A stretch of DNA of 33,801 bases, from assembly GCA_030426845.1 (NCBI GenBank), contig JAUHXR010000063.1, positions 1 through 33,801 on the forward strand, given 5' to 3'. The position numbers were made by a program, and so were the translations under genes. Below are positions 7,693 to 15,913 of this stretch, one piece after another. The number at the start of each line of letters is the position of its first letter. The first letter of the stretch is position 1. This stretch comes from Polyangia bacterium. GTDB lineage: Bacteria > Myxococcota_A > Polyangia > Polyangiales > Sandaracinaceae. The notes below the pieces were generated by a model that was given only the letters and a program-made list of their open reading frames with translations, was not told where the DNA came from and did not search any database.

Positions 7693-8415
7693 CTACCCCG
7701 CGCTGTCTCCGTCCGCGCGGCGCGCCGCCACCGAGGAGGCGAACACGACCACGTGCTGGCGGAGCTTCTTGAAGAGCTTGTCGCGCTCGCGGAGGCGCTT
7801 CGAGCGCTCGTGGATGCCGATCGACGCCGCCGCCTCCTTGAGCGGGCGCCCCTCGATCAGCAGGGCGCGGGCGAACCGGCGCTCGTCCTCGCCCTCGAGC
7901 CTCGCGAGCGCGAAGCGCACCTTGTCTCGATCGAGCTCCGCCTGCTCACGCTGGAGGTACTGGTCCTCCGGCGACTCGAGCCCGAGCGAGCCCGTGATCA
8001 GCCCGGAGTAGAGCTGGTGGTTGAGGTGCGCGCAGAGCCCCTGGAAGCGATCCTCCAGGCTCCGGTGCTCGGTCGGGTCGAACGTCGCCGCGCTCAGCGC
8101 GGTCGCCCGCTTCCCGCGCTCGCGGCCGTGCAGCCTCCGGACGTGCGCCGCCGCCTCGTCGACGATGGCGCGGGCGACGAACGCGGCGCGGCGGCCCTCG
8201 GTGCGCCGCTCCGGAGGCAGCGCGCGCCACTCGCGCAGCCCCCGGGCCGCGCCCAGCGCGGCGGCCGCGCGCAGCTCCTCACGGTGCGCGGGATCGACCC
8301 GGTAGCGGCGCACGATGCGGCCCACCCACTCCTCGACGAAGCGCGCCTCGCGGCGCCGCTCGCGCGCCTCGTCGAGCGACGCCGGCGGTGTGCCCGTGGG
8401 GGTCGACAGCGTCAC
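7693..8415 (-). CDS. Sigma-70-family RNA polymerase sigma factor, divergent
   Basis: 240 residues from GTG 8415, which overlaps the preceding stop as GTGA. Residues about 25-95 resemble sigma region 2: a helical segment (WVGRIVRRYRVDPAHREELR, then GAARGLREW) and FVARAIVDEAAAHVRRLHGR, where region 2.3-2.4 would bind the -10 element. Residues about 165-220 end in a helix-turn-helix (PLKEAAASIG, RSKRLRERDKLFKKLR) consistent with region 4. The middle is longer than in ECF sigmas, closer to FliA/SigB-like factors. It lies between a 109-residue protein and a membrane kinase in one operon. It could redirect host polymerase to phage promoters or respond to the kinase. Divergence makes the family call probable, not certain. 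Confidence 0.75.
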   Translation of the reverse strand: MTLSTPTGTPPASLDEARERRREARFVEEWVGRIVRRYRVDPAHREELRAAAALGAARGLREWRALPPERRTEGRRAAFVARAIVDEAAAHVRRLHGRERGKRATALSAATFDPTEHRSLEDRFQGLCAHLNHQLYSGLITGSLGLESPEDQYLQREQAELDRDKVRFALARLEGEDERRFARALLIEGRPLKEAAASIGIHERSKRLRERDKLFKKLRQHVVVFASSVAARRADGDSAG

Positions 8416-8741
8416 CGCGCGCCCTCGTCGTTGCCCGTCTCCCCGCCGTAGGCGGCGGCGATCGCGGCGCGCGACTCCACGACCTCGGGGCTCGCCTCCA
8501 GGAGCGCCTCCCCGCGCGCCTGGAGCTCGGCGCGGGTGCGCTCTGAGACCTCGTCGAAGCGCTCGAGCGCGAGGGCCAGGAGCTCCTCGTCGGCCTGCGC
8601 GACCGTCAGCTCGCCCGCGCGCAGCCGCGCCTCGATCCGCTGGAGGGCCTCGCGCTCGCGCCGCGCGCGGAGCGCGTCCTCGTCGGTCGCCTCGAGCAAG
8701 GCGTCGGGGATCCTCACGGAGGCCGCGTCGTCTTCCGCCAT
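8412..8741 (-). CDS. 109-residue helical protein upstream of the sigma factor
   Basis: An acidic, strongly helical protein, likely coiled coil over residues 25-90 (repeats of Leu/Ala spaced with Arg/Glu, such as LLALALERFDEVSERTRAEL). First gene of the sigma/kinase operon, with its TGA overlapping the sigma GTG. No domain recognised. Its size, charge and position would suit an anti-sigma factor, an anti-anti-sigma partner or an adaptor, but no anti-sigma motif (such as a HxxxCxxC zinc site) is present. Confidence 0.65.
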   Translation of the reverse strand: MAEDDAASVRIPDALLEATDEDALRARREREALQRIEARLRAGELTVAQADEELLALALERFDEVSERTRAELQARGEALLEASPEVVESRAAIAAAYGGETGNDEGAR

Positions 8742-9161
8742 GGCGGGCCGAAAGCTAGGCGCCGGCGCAAGGCCGCGCCCGTAGGAACGACGCGGCCCGA
8801 GCGCCCGTCACCCGAATCCCATTTGTTTTCGTCGCCCGCGGTCGAGGCCTGGCCGCCGTTCGGGCGATCGAGGCAGATCGCCACGAAGAAAATCCGAAGA
8901 AAGAGCGAGCCCTGCGACCTCGTTCGACAGGTCTCTCGAGGGGAGCGAGAGCGTCCCGGACACTGGCACCCCCAGACACTCGCGGAGGAGGAGGAGAGCA
9001 CCGCAGAGACCGCGGGGGCGGCGCGGACGGACCACGTCCCGAGCGCCCGCCCGCGCGCTTTAGAGGATCGCCCGCGCCCACGATCGGGCGCCCACAGATG
9101 CCACTCGCGGAAGCCCACGCCCGCCCCGTCGGGACGAGCGGCCGCCATGCGGAAGAGAGCC
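8742..9161. promoter_or_regulatory. 420-base divergent intergenic region
   Basis: This gap separates the minus-strand sigma/kinase operon from the plus-strand replication genes and must hold promoters for both directions. It contains two A/T-richer patches (ATTTGTTTTC at 8821-8830 and GAAGAAAATCCGAAGAAAGA at about 8884-8903) and a short inverted repeat CTCTCG/CGAGAG at 8933-8951. I could not assign reliable -35/-10 pairs, and I see no convincing gene in it: the longer open frame through it is high-GC drift without a ribosome site. Confidence 0.45.
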
Positions 9162-10025
9162 ATGTCGCTGACGAACACCCTGTCCGCGCTGACGGCCGAG
9201 CTGCGCTCGCGACGTCACGAGGAGACCTTCAACCGGGCGCGCGCCCGGCACCCCGCGCTCGGCGAGGTCGACGACCTCCCGACCCTGCTCGACCTGCTGA
9301 CGGCGAGGCGCGAGCGCCCCTACGAGACGAGCGAGGCGCTCGCGGTCGCGTTCCTCGCCGAGCAGCAGGCCGGCACGAGCCCGCTGTGGGGCGGGCTGCT
9401 CGTGCTGCTCTGCGCGCCGATGCTGGGCGCCCTCCGCGCGAGCGTCCGCGGCGAGGCGCTGGCGAAGGACGAGCTCGAGGCGGCGATCCTCGGCCACTTC
9501 CTCGAGGTCGCGCAGGGGCACGACCTCGAGCGGACCAAGCCCGGTCACACGCTGGTCGCGCTGCGCTCCAAGACGCGCCGCGCCGTCTTCCGCGAGCTCA
9601 AGCACGCGCAGCGGGAGCAGCAGGTGGCGCCGCCGACCGATCCCGCGCTCCTGTTCGATCTGCTCGACGGGGACGCCGGGCTCGCGGGCTACCGGAGCGA
9701 CGACGCGCCGTCCGAGGCGGGCCTCGGGGAGGTGCTCGATCAGATGCGCCAGGTCTCCTTCCTGCGCGAGCGCTGCGGCGCCGCGCTCGAGGCGGAGCAG
9801 CTCGACCTGGTCGTGCACACCCAGGTCCGTGGCGGCCGCCTCTCCGACTACGTCGACGAGCGCTACCCCGACCTGCCCCCGGAGGAGCGCACCCGCACCT
9901 ACGAGCGGCTCAAGCGCCAGCACAGCCGCTCGCTCGAGGTGCTGCGCCGGGCGCTCGCGCACCTGCGTCGGCCCCGCGCCGCCGACGCGGCCGACCGCGC
10001 CGAGGACCTCGAGCACTGCGGCTGA
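9162..10025 (+). CDS. Helical protein resembling a divergent sigma factor
   Basis: 287 residues; the ATG at 9162 follows GGAAGAGAG. A hydrophobic helical core (PLWGGLLVLLCAPMLGALRA at about 74-93), a basic segment (ALRSKTRRAVFRELKHAQRE, 133-152) and a C-terminal TRTYERLKRQHSRSLEVLRRAL (245-264 region) reminiscent of the recognition helix of sigma region 4. The general order fits sigma-like proteins seen in myxobacteria, but no signature is strong enough to be sure. It opens the plus-strand DNA-metabolism run, divergent from the sigma/kinase operon, and could be a transcription regulator of that run. Confidence 0.7.
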   Translation: MSLTNTLSALTAELRSRRHEETFNRARARHPALGEVDDLPTLLDLLTARRERPYETSEALAVAFLAEQQAGTSPLWGGLLVLLCAPMLGALRASVRGEALAKDELEAAILGHFLEVAQGHDLERTKPGHTLVALRSKTRRAVFRELKHAQREQQVAPPTDPALLFDLLDGDAGLAGYRSDDAPSEAGLGEVLDQMRQVSFLRERCGAALEAEQLDLVVHTQVRGGRLSDYVDERYPDLPPEERTRTYERLKRQHSRSLEVLRRALAHLRRPRAADAADRAEDLEHCG

Positions 10026-10059
10026 TGAACGCGGCATGGCCGCAGACGGGAGAGCACGA

Positions 10060-10749
10060 GTGAGCAACGCATGGAGCCGGGCGCAGAGCCTGGCGGACAA
10101 GCACGCGAGCCAGGGCGGGATCTTCGTCCGGCTCGAGAACGACGGCGACAAGATCGTCGGCGCCTTCTGCGGCGACCCCCACGCGCGCGAGGTGATCTGG
10201 ACCGGGGAGGCCTACGAGCCGTACGACGAGGGCAACCCCGCCCACCACGGCAAGCGTCCCTCGCTCAAGGTCGCCATCAACTTCTTCGTCCCCGGGGACG
10301 GGATGAAGATCTACGAGGGCGGCACGCGCTGGTTCCAGGACCTCCTCAAGGTCCGAGAGAAGTACGGCCTCGACCGCTGGACCTTCGAGATCGAGCGCAA
10401 GGGCGCCAAGGGCGACACGAAGACGAAGTACAGCCTGCTGCCCGAAGACAAGATCGACGCGGCGCTGCGCGCGGAGATCGCGGCGGCCGAGCTCCACGAC
10501 CTCGCGGACATGATGCAGGACCAGGGCGACGCCGCGCCGGCCACCGTCTCCGAGGCGGAGGTGGAGGACTTCGCGGGCGCCCTGCGCCGGATGCCGCGCG
10601 CGGCGGTGGAGGGCTTCCTCGCCGAGCTGGGCGTGCAGCGCGTGCGCGACGTGCGCGCCAGCGACGCGGACCGCGCCCGCGCGCTGCTGCGTTCGCTCGA
10701 GTCGGCGCACGCGCCGGACAGCGCGGGCGAGGTCGACCCCTTCGCGTGA
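10060..10749 (+). CDS. Phage-type nucleic-acid-binding-like protein with acidic tail
   Basis: 229 residues from GTG 10060 (GGGAGAG upstream; an in-frame ATG lies eight codons earlier). Residues about 18-130 form a compact beta-rich domain (GGIFVRLENDGDKIVGAFCG, REVIWTG, SLKVAINFFVPG, MKIYEGGTRWFQDLLKVREK, WTFEIERKG). This pattern is familiar to me from uncharacterised early proteins of phages that may serve as ssDNA-binding proteins. Then come a helical segment and an acidic C-terminus ending GEVDPFA, which resembles the acidic, Phe-containing tail by which ssDNA-binding proteins recruit partners. Function is inferred, not proven. It is surrounded by replication and recombination genes. Confidence 0.7.
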   Translation: MSNAWSRAQSLADKHASQGGIFVRLENDGDKIVGAFCGDPHAREVIWTGEAYEPYDEGNPAHHGKRPSLKVAINFFVPGDGMKIYEGGTRWFQDLLKVREKYGLDRWTFEIERKGAKGDTKTKYSLLPEDKIDAALRAEIAAAELHDLADMMQDQGDAAPATVSEAEVEDFAGALRRMPRAAVEGFLAELGVQRVRDVRASDADRARALLRSLESAHAPDSAGEVDPFA

Positions 10750-10809
10750 GCGCGCCGGCGAGGGCCGGAAACGACTTGATGAGGGCGGCGCTCAGAGCGT
10801 CCATGCGGA

Positions 10810-10835
10810 GCCCGCCGACCATCGCGTCGGCGGGC
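10810..10835. promoter_or_regulatory. Perfect 10-bp hairpin between genes
   Basis: GCCCGCCGAC and GTCGGCGGGC are exact inverted complements around the loop CATCGC. The hairpin sits 16 bases before the GTG of the DUF2924 gene, just upstream of its ribosome site CGGAGGAG. No T-run follows, so it is more likely an attenuator, RNA-processing site or repressor site than an intrinsic terminator. Confidence 0.45.
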
Positions 10836-10851
10836 CCGAACGGAGGAGCGC

Positions 10852-11352
10852 GTGGCCAACCAGAGACGAGCGAAGCGGACCCGGGAGCGCGATCGAGTGA
10901 AGACCCTCGCCCAGCGCCTGAGCGCCCTCGGCGACATGTCGCCGGCGGAGCTGCGCGCGGAGTACGAGGCGGTGTTCGGCGAGCCGACCCGCACCCGGCA
11001 CCGGCGGTGGCTCATCAAGAAGATCGCCTGGCAGATCCAGGCCGACGCGGAGGGCGGGCTGACCGCGCGCGCGAGGGAGCGCGCCGAGGAGCTCGGGGCG
11101 AGCGCGCGGGTGCGGTGGAACCGCCCGCCGGAGGAGGCCGCGCCGGAGCGCGATCCGCGGCTGCCGAGCCCCGGGACGATCCTGCGCCGGACCTACGACG
11201 GCGCGGTCCACGAGGTGACCGTGCTCCGGCGGGGCTTCGAGTACGCGGGCAAGGAGTTCCGGAGCCTCTCGGCCGTCGCCCTCGCGATCACCGGCACGGT
11301 GTGGAACGGGCTCGTGTTCTTCGGGCTGAAGCGGCGGGGGGCCGCGTCGTGA
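10852..11352 (+). CDS. DUF2924 family protein
   Basis: 166 residues from GTG 10852 (CGGAGGAG upstream). The N-terminal unit LRAEYEAVFGEPTR...LIKKIAWQIQ (34-63) and the C-terminal beta-rich part LPSPGTILRRTYDG (104-117), EVTVLRRGFEYAGKEFRSLS (121-140), AITGTVWNGLVFFGL (145-159) are the two conserved halves of DUF2924. Members of this family are commonly encoded just upstream of serine recombinases in proteobacterial prophages and islands, as here, and may assist recombination, but their biochemical role is not established. The stop overlaps the next start as GTGA. Confidence 0.9.
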   Translation: MANQRRAKRTRERDRVKTLAQRLSALGDMSPAELRAEYEAVFGEPTRTRHRRWLIKKIAWQIQADAEGGLTARARERAEELGASARVRWNRPPEEAAPERDPRLPSPGTILRRTYDGAVHEVTVLRRGFEYAGKEFRSLSAVALAITGTVWNGLVFFGLKRRGAAS

Positions 11353-11636
11353 CGGACGCCGACGTCGACGCGGAGCCCCTCGTGCGCGCGATCCAGCGCA
11401 GCGCCGCGCGGATCGGGTGCGGCTCCGACGAGCTGGAGCTGGCGATCAGCGTCGACACCTCGCCGGTCGCGGTGTGGGTCGCCAAGCGCCACGACGTGCC
11501 GACCTCTGAGCGCGCGCTCGCGACCCGGATCGTGGTCCAGGGCTTCGGGGGGACGCCGTCGGAGGCGATCGAGGACCTGGAGCGCCGGCTCCGCGACGGC
11601 TACCCCTGGGCGGTCCGCGGAGGCGTCGGTGGCTGA
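11349..11636 (+). CDS. Hypothetical 95-residue protein
   Basis: Starts at GTG 11349, overlapping the DUF2924 stop by four bases. Composition suggests an alpha-beta fold (ELELAISVDTSPVAVWVAKR, then RALATRIVVQGFGG and the helix SEAIEDLERRLRDG). No family recognised. The double overlap with neighbours implies one polycistronic unit with the recombinase. Confidence 0.65.
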   Translation: MTDADVDAEPLVRAIQRSAARIGCGSDELELAISVDTSPVAVWVAKRHDVPTSERALATRIVVQGFGGTPSEAIEDLERRLRDGYPWAVRGGVGG

Positions 11637-11799
11637 CGACCCGTTCTTCCGCACGCGGATGGGCCAGCGCTACTACGAGCAGACGCTGCCAGAGCTGGTG
11701 CGCCAGCTGACCCGCCTCAACGACCTCCTGGAGCGCGCCCTCGCGCCCGCCCCGAGCGCGGGAGCCGACGCGCCCCCGCGCCGCGGGGCCGACTCGTGA
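11629..11799 (+). CDS. Small 56-residue protein upstream of the recombinase
   Basis: GTG start at 11629 with GGAGG five bases upstream, overlapping the previous gene by eight bases. The N-terminal half is an amphipathic helix region (RYYEQTLPELVRQLTRLNDL) and the rest is a Pro/Ala-rich tail. It ends 28 bases before the recombinase ATG. No function can be assigned; strong ribosome site, overlap and codon use support it being real. Confidence 0.6.
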   Translation: MADDPFFRTRMGQRYYEQTLPELVRQLTRLNDLLERALAPAPSAGADAPPRRGADS

Positions 11800-11827
11800 C
11801 CGCGACCGCCGCGCCGAGGGGCGCTCG

Positions 11828-13369
11828 ATGAGCCGCCGGGGGAGGGCGCGCCCGGAGGCGAAGGTGGTCCGCTGCGCGATCTACACGCGCAAGAGCGTCG
11901 CGCGCGGGCTCGAGCAGGAGTTCAACTCGCTCGACGCGCAGCGCGAGGCCTGCGCGCAGTACATCGCGAGCCAGCGGGCGGCGGGCTGGCGGGCGCTCCC
12001 CGAGAGCTACGACGACGGCGGCTTCACCGGGGCCACGCTCGAGCGGCCCGCGTTCCAGCGGCTGCTCGCCGACGTCGACGCCGGCGCGGTGGACGTCGTG
12101 GTCGTGTACAAGGTCGACCGCCTCAGCCGCTCGCTCCTCGACTTCGCCCGGGTGATGGAGCGGCTCGACAAGGCCGGCGCCTCATTCGTCGCGGTCACCC
12201 AGAACTTCAGCACCGCGGACGCGATCGGGCGGCTCACGCTGAACCTCCTGATGTCGTTCGCGGAGTTCGAGCGCGAGATGATCGGCGAGCGGACGCGCGA
12301 CAAGATCGCGGCGGCGCGCCGCCGAGGCCAGTGGACGGGCGGCGCGGCCCCGCTGGGGTACGAGATCGTCGACAAGAAGCTCGTCGCACTCGAGGCCGAG
12401 GCCGCGCTCGTGCGCGAGGTGTTCGAGCTCTACGTCGCCCACCGGTCCGCGCTGGTCGTCGCGCGCCGCCTGAACGACTCGGGGCGCCGGACCAGGCAGC
12501 GGGTGTCCTCCTCCGGCCGGCTCAAGCCGGGCCGCGAGTGGACGAAGCAGACCGTCCTCTACACGCTCCGGAACCCGCTGTACGCGGGCTGGATCCCGTA
12601 CGACGACGAGCTCTACGAGGGTCAGCACGAGGCGATCGTCGACCGCGCGGTCTTCGAGCAGGTCCGCGCGCTCCTCGCGGGCCACCGGCGCCCCGCCGAG
12701 GCGCCGCGCAACCCCGACTACGTCCTGCGGGGCCTGCTGCGCTGCGGCGGGTGCGGCGCGGCGATGACGCCCGGCTCCACCCGCAAGGGGGCGCGCCAGT
12801 ACCGCTACTACCGCTGCGTCACCCGGGACAAGCGAGGTCGGGGCGCCTGCCCGCGGGGGCCCGTCTCCGCCGAGCAGGTGGAGGCCGCCCTGGTCGACCA
12901 GCTGCGGCGCGCGGCCGCGGAGTCGCCTGACCTCCCCCGCGCGCTCGAGCGCCGCCTGCGCGAGCGCGTCGACGGAGAGCGCGCGCGCCTGGAGGCCGAG
13001 CGCGCGCAGCTCCCGGCGCGGCTCGCGCAGCTCAGGGCGGAGCGCGCGCGCGTCGCGGACGCGCTGGTGCACGCCGGGCCGCGCGGCCACGCCGCCCTCG
13101 AGGGGCGCCTCGCCGAGCTCGCGGAGGCCACCGCGGCGCAGGAGGACCGCCACGCCCACGTCGCGCGCGCGCTCGCCGCGCTCCGGGGACGGGAGATCGA
13201 GGCGCGCTGGGTCGCCGACGCGCTCGCCGACTTCGACCAGCTGTGGGCGCTCATGACAGCCGAGAACCAAGGTCGGCTGCTGCGCGCGATCATCCGCGAC
13301 GCCACGCTGACGCCGGACGGCGAGCTCGTCATGGCGATCGGGGCGCTCGTGGACGAGGAGGCCGCGTGA
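11828..13369 (+). CDS. Large serine recombinase (resolvase/invertase family integrase)
   Basis: 513 residues, GAGGGG upstream of the ATG. The catalytic domain (about 13-160) begins CAIYTRKS with nucleophile Ser23, then YDDGGFTG (61-68), VYKVDRLSRS (93-102) and EFEREMIGERTRD (146-158), holding the conserved arginines. The recombinase domain follows (GGAAPLGYEI, about 171-280), then a zinc ribbon with C306, C309, C330 and C341, and a long coiled coil to about 450. This is the layout of phage integrases that cut and join att sites by a covalent serine linkage. It lies in the middle of the window, not at an end, within an operon of small proteins. Family assignment is secure; whether it is the integrase of this element is inferred. 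Confidence 0.95.
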   Translation: MSRRGRARPEAKVVRCAIYTRKSVARGLEQEFNSLDAQREACAQYIASQRAAGWRALPESYDDGGFTGATLERPAFQRLLADVDAGAVDVVVVYKVDRLSRSLLDFARVMERLDKAGASFVAVTQNFSTADAIGRLTLNLLMSFAEFEREMIGERTRDKIAAARRRGQWTGGAAPLGYEIVDKKLVALEAEAALVREVFELYVAHRSALVVARRLNDSGRRTRQRVSSSGRLKPGREWTKQTVLYTLRNPLYAGWIPYDDELYEGQHEAIVDRAVFEQVRALLAGHRRPAEAPRNPDYVLRGLLRCGGCGAAMTPGSTRKGARQYRYYRCVTRDKRGRGACPRGPVSAEQVEAALVDQLRRAAAESPDLPRALERRLRERVDGERARLEAERAQLPARLAQLRAERARVADALVHAGPRGHAALEGRLAELAEATAAQEDRHAHVARALAALRGREIEARWVADALADFDQLWALMTAENQGRLLRAIIRDATLTPDGELVMAIGALVDEEAA

Positions 13370-13737
13370 GCGCCGGCGGCGCGGTCACGATCGTGCGCGC
13401 GCGCCTCGGCCCAGCGCCCGACCGCGCGCCCGCTGCGCCGGTGAGGCGCCCGGCGCGGGTCGCGCAGATGCTCGCGCTCGCCCACCGCATCGAGGCGCGC
13501 ATCGAGCGCGGCGAGCTCCGCGACCGCGCCCACGCCGCGGAGGTCTTCGCGCTGACGCGCGCCCGCGTCACCCAGCTCTGCGCCCTCACGCTGCTGGCGC
13601 CCGAGATCCAGGAGCAGCTCCTCTTCCTCGAGGCGGTGGACGGCGTCGAGCCGCTGAGCGAGCGCGCGCTCCGCCCGGTCGCGCGCGCCCTGTGCTGGGA
13701 GGAGCAGCGCAGGCGCTGGGGCGCGCGGAAGGCGTGA
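13366..13737 (+). CDS. Helix-turn-helix protein following the recombinase
   Basis: 123 residues from GTG 13366, overlapping the recombinase stop as GTGA. Residues about 40-85 contain a helix-turn-helix of ParB/KorB type (HAAEVFALTRARVTQLCALT) followed by LLAPEIQEQLLFLE. Short proteins of this kind commonly follow serine recombinases in phages. It likely binds DNA and may help or control recombination; the role is not known. Confidence 0.75.
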   Translation: MSAGGAVTIVRARLGPAPDRAPAAPVRRPARVAQMLALAHRIEARIERGELRDRAHAAEVFALTRARVTQLCALTLLAPEIQEQLLFLEAVDGVEPLSERALRPVARALCWEEQRRRWGARKA

Positions 13738-13788
13738 TCGCCCTCGCTCGCCTGTCCCCGTCGGCGCCGCGCGCCGCTTTGGCCCGAG

Positions 13789-13926
13789 GTGGACCCCGCC
13801 CTCCCGAGCGCGCCCGCACCGCCCGCGCCCGCCGACGACCCGCTGGACCTGCTCGCGGAGGCGCTCCTCGCGCTGCTCGTGGAGACGCGCGCGCCGGCGC
13901 CTCGGGCGAGGCCCCCGGCGCGATGA
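13789..13926 (+). CDS. Very short 45-residue protein
   Basis: GTG 13789 to TGA 13926, the last four bases being the ATGA overlap with the nuclease gene. It is Pro/Ala-rich with a central acidic helix (DDPLDLLAEALLALLVETR). The ribosome site is poor (CCGAG), so the main support is the overlap and the helix. No function assigned. Confidence 0.45.
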   Translation: MDPALPSAPAPPAPADDPLDLLAEALLALLVETRAPAPRARPPAR

Positions 13927-15245
13927 GCTTCGACTGCCCGACGTACGAGCCCGTCGCGGGCGGCCGCCGGTGCCGCGCCTACCTCTCGAACGGCGGCTGC
14001 GCCCGCGACGACCAGCTGATGTGCGTCGAGTGGCTCCGCGCCAACCCGCGGCTCTCGGGTCGGCCCGCGGCTCCGGCGACCCCCGCTCGGCTGAGCTACA
14101 CGCGCATCAGCCGCTGGGAGACGTGCCCGCGCAGCTACCGGCTCCGGTACATGGACGGGCGCGAGGCGCCGGGCGGCGAGGCCGCACAGCTGGGCAAGGC
14201 GGTGCACCGCGCGATCGAGCTCCTCGAGCTCCAGCACGTCCGCGCCGGTCGGCGCGCCACCATCGGGCGGGAGGCGGCGGTCACGGCGTGGCGCGAGGCG
14301 TCCTCAGAGCACGACCTCGTCGGCGCCGCCGCCTTCGCCGAGGGCCTCGAGCTCGTCCAGCGCTTTGTCGACGCGCAGGGAGCGCTGGACCCCGCGTCCG
14401 TGCTCGCCGTCGAGCGCCGGTTCGAGATCGAGGTCGGCGGGCGCGCGGTCGTCGGGGTGATCGATCGCGCCGACCGCCTCGACGAGGAGACGGTGGAGAT
14501 CATCGACTTCAAGACGAACCGGCTGCTGTTCACCCGGGACGACCTCGCGACGAACCTGCAGCTCTCGCTCTACGCGCTCGCGGCGCGGCGCCTCTGGCCC
14601 TGGGCGAAGGGCGTGGTGCTGACGTTCTGGATGCTCCGCCACGACGTGAAGCAGCGCACCACGCGGAGCGCCGAGGACCTCGAGGCCGCGGCCGCCTGCG
14701 TCCAGACCGTCGCGGAGCGGCTCGCGGCGGAGACGGAGTACGCGCCGCGGCCCAACCCGCTCTGCGCGTGCTGCGACTACCGGCGGGGCTGCCCCGCCTA
14801 CGCGGAGATGCTCCAGGGCAAGCACGAGCACGCGGCCGAAGACCTGGAGGACCTGGAGCAGGTGGCGCGGGAGCGCGAGGAGGTCGCCGCGCTCGCGAAG
14901 GCGCTCTACCGGCGCAAGGACGAGCTGGACAAGGCGCTCCGCGCCCGGCTCGAGCGGGAAGGCCCGCTCGTGCTCGCCGGCGCGCGGTACAGCACCTTCC
15001 GCGTCACCTCGCGGGACTACCCGCTCGAGCGCACGGTCGAGGCGCTCGCGCGCGCGACCGGGCGGCCGGCCCCCGAGCTCCGCGAGGAGCTCGCCACGGT
15101 GAGCAACGGCGCGCTCAAGGCGCTCCTGCGGCGGCTGGGCAAGGCGGGCTGGAGCCGCGCCCGGGTGAAGCTGCTCGAGGCGGAGCTCGACGCGCACGCG
15201 ACGTTGACGCACACCGACCGCCTCTGGTCGAAGGCGGTCGCGTGA
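13923..15245 (+). CDS. PD-(D/E)XK nuclease, RecB/Cas4-like, with iron-sulphur cysteines
   Basis: 440 residues from ATG 13923. Nuclease motifs in order: GKAVH (H95), GVID (D181), IIDFKT (D195, K197) and NLQLSLYALA (Q213, Y217). The cysteines C68, C281, C284 and C290 give the C-x(n)-CxxCxxxxxC spacing of the 4Fe-4S cluster of AddB, Cas4 and related nucleases. The N-terminus carries four further cysteines (5, 17, 26, 34), probably a separate zinc-binding knuckle. A long helical C-terminal region (about 300-440) may contact DNA or a partner. It should resect or trim DNA ends during phage recombination, beside the RuvC-like gene with which it overlaps by four bases. Confidence 0.9.
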   Translation: MSFDCPTYEPVAGGRRCRAYLSNGGCARDDQLMCVEWLRANPRLSGRPAAPATPARLSYTRISRWETCPRSYRLRYMDGREAPGGEAAQLGKAVHRAIELLELQHVRAGRRATIGREAAVTAWREASSEHDLVGAAAFAEGLELVQRFVDAQGALDPASVLAVERRFEIEVGGRAVVGVIDRADRLDEETVEIIDFKTNRLLFTRDDLATNLQLSLYALAARRLWPWAKGVVLTFWMLRHDVKQRTTRSAEDLEAAAACVQTVAERLAAETEYAPRPNPLCACCDYRRGCPAYAEMLQGKHEHAAEDLEDLEQVAREREEVAALAKALYRRKDELDKALRARLEREGPLVLAGARYSTFRVTSRDYPLERTVEALARATGRPAPELREELATVSNGALKALLRRLGKAGWSRARVKLLEAELDAHATLTHTDRLWSKAVA

Positions 15246-15880
15246 GCGCCGGACCGCTCGCCCCGCAGGCCGTCACGTCGGCCGACCCGGCGGCGCCGCG
15301 CGGCGTGCTCGTCCTCGGCCTGGACGCGGGCTTCCGCAACTTCGGCTGGGGCGCCGTTCGCCTTCTCCCGGGCGGCGGCGAGCGCGTCGAGGCGCTCGGG
15401 TCGATCCGCACCGAGCCGAGCAAGCGGAGGGGCCTCGTCCGCGACGACGACCAGCGCCGCGCCGCCGAGATCGCGCGGCAGCTCCTGCAGATCGCGCGGC
15501 GGCACCACCCCGCGGTCCTCTGCGCCGAGGCCCTCAGCCACGTGAACCCGAAGGGCGCCCGCATGCCGGTGTCGACGACGGTGAAGGTCGGCCGCGCCTG
15601 GGGAGAGGTCGACATGCTCGCCGAGCTGCTCGAGACCGCGCTCGTCCAGGCGTCACCCCAGGCGATCAAGCAGGCCCTCTGCGGGTCGCGCTCGGCGAGC
15701 AAGGCGCAGGTCCAGCGCGCCGTCGTCGATCGCTACCCCGAGGCGGCGGCGCTCCTCGCGAGCGTCCCGGCGGGGCGCCGCGAGCACCCCGTCGACGCCG
15801 TCGGCGCCGTCGTGGCGTCGCTCCACAGCAACGAGCTCCGGCTCGCGCGACGGCTCGGCGTCGAGCCGCCGCGCGGCTGA
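15242..15880 (+). CDS. RuvC-like Holliday-junction resolvase
   Basis: 212 residues from GTG 15242, overlapping the nuclease stop as GTGA. An RNase-H-fold nuclease with GLDAGFRNFGWG (D28), VLCAEALS (E96) and EHPVDAVGAVVASL (H182, D185), which are the four catalytic positions of RuvC. A conserved-looking KVGRAWGEVDML and QASPQAIKQAL fill the middle as in RuvC. It would cut four-way junctions in replicating or recombining phage DNA. Its N-terminus is about 20 residues longer than usual, so the true start could be nearer GVLVLGLDAG. Confidence 0.88.
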   Translation: MSAGPLAPQAVTSADPAAPRGVLVLGLDAGFRNFGWGAVRLLPGGGERVEALGSIRTEPSKRRGLVRDDDQRRAAEIARQLLQIARRHHPAVLCAEALSHVNPKGARMPVSTTVKVGRAWGEVDMLAELLETALVQASPQAIKQALCGSRSASKAQVQRAVVDRYPEAAALLASVPAGRREHPVDAVGAVVASLHSNELRLARRLGVEPPRG

Positions 15881-15913
15881 GTCAGCCCCCCCCAACCCAC
15901 GACCAGGAGCCTC

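Noticed and set aside
8823-9161. N-terminal extension of the helical protein gene starting at 9162
   Set aside because: The extension has no ribosome site and no protein-like composition, whereas GGAAGAGAG lies before the ATG at 9162; the region is better read as divergent control DNA.
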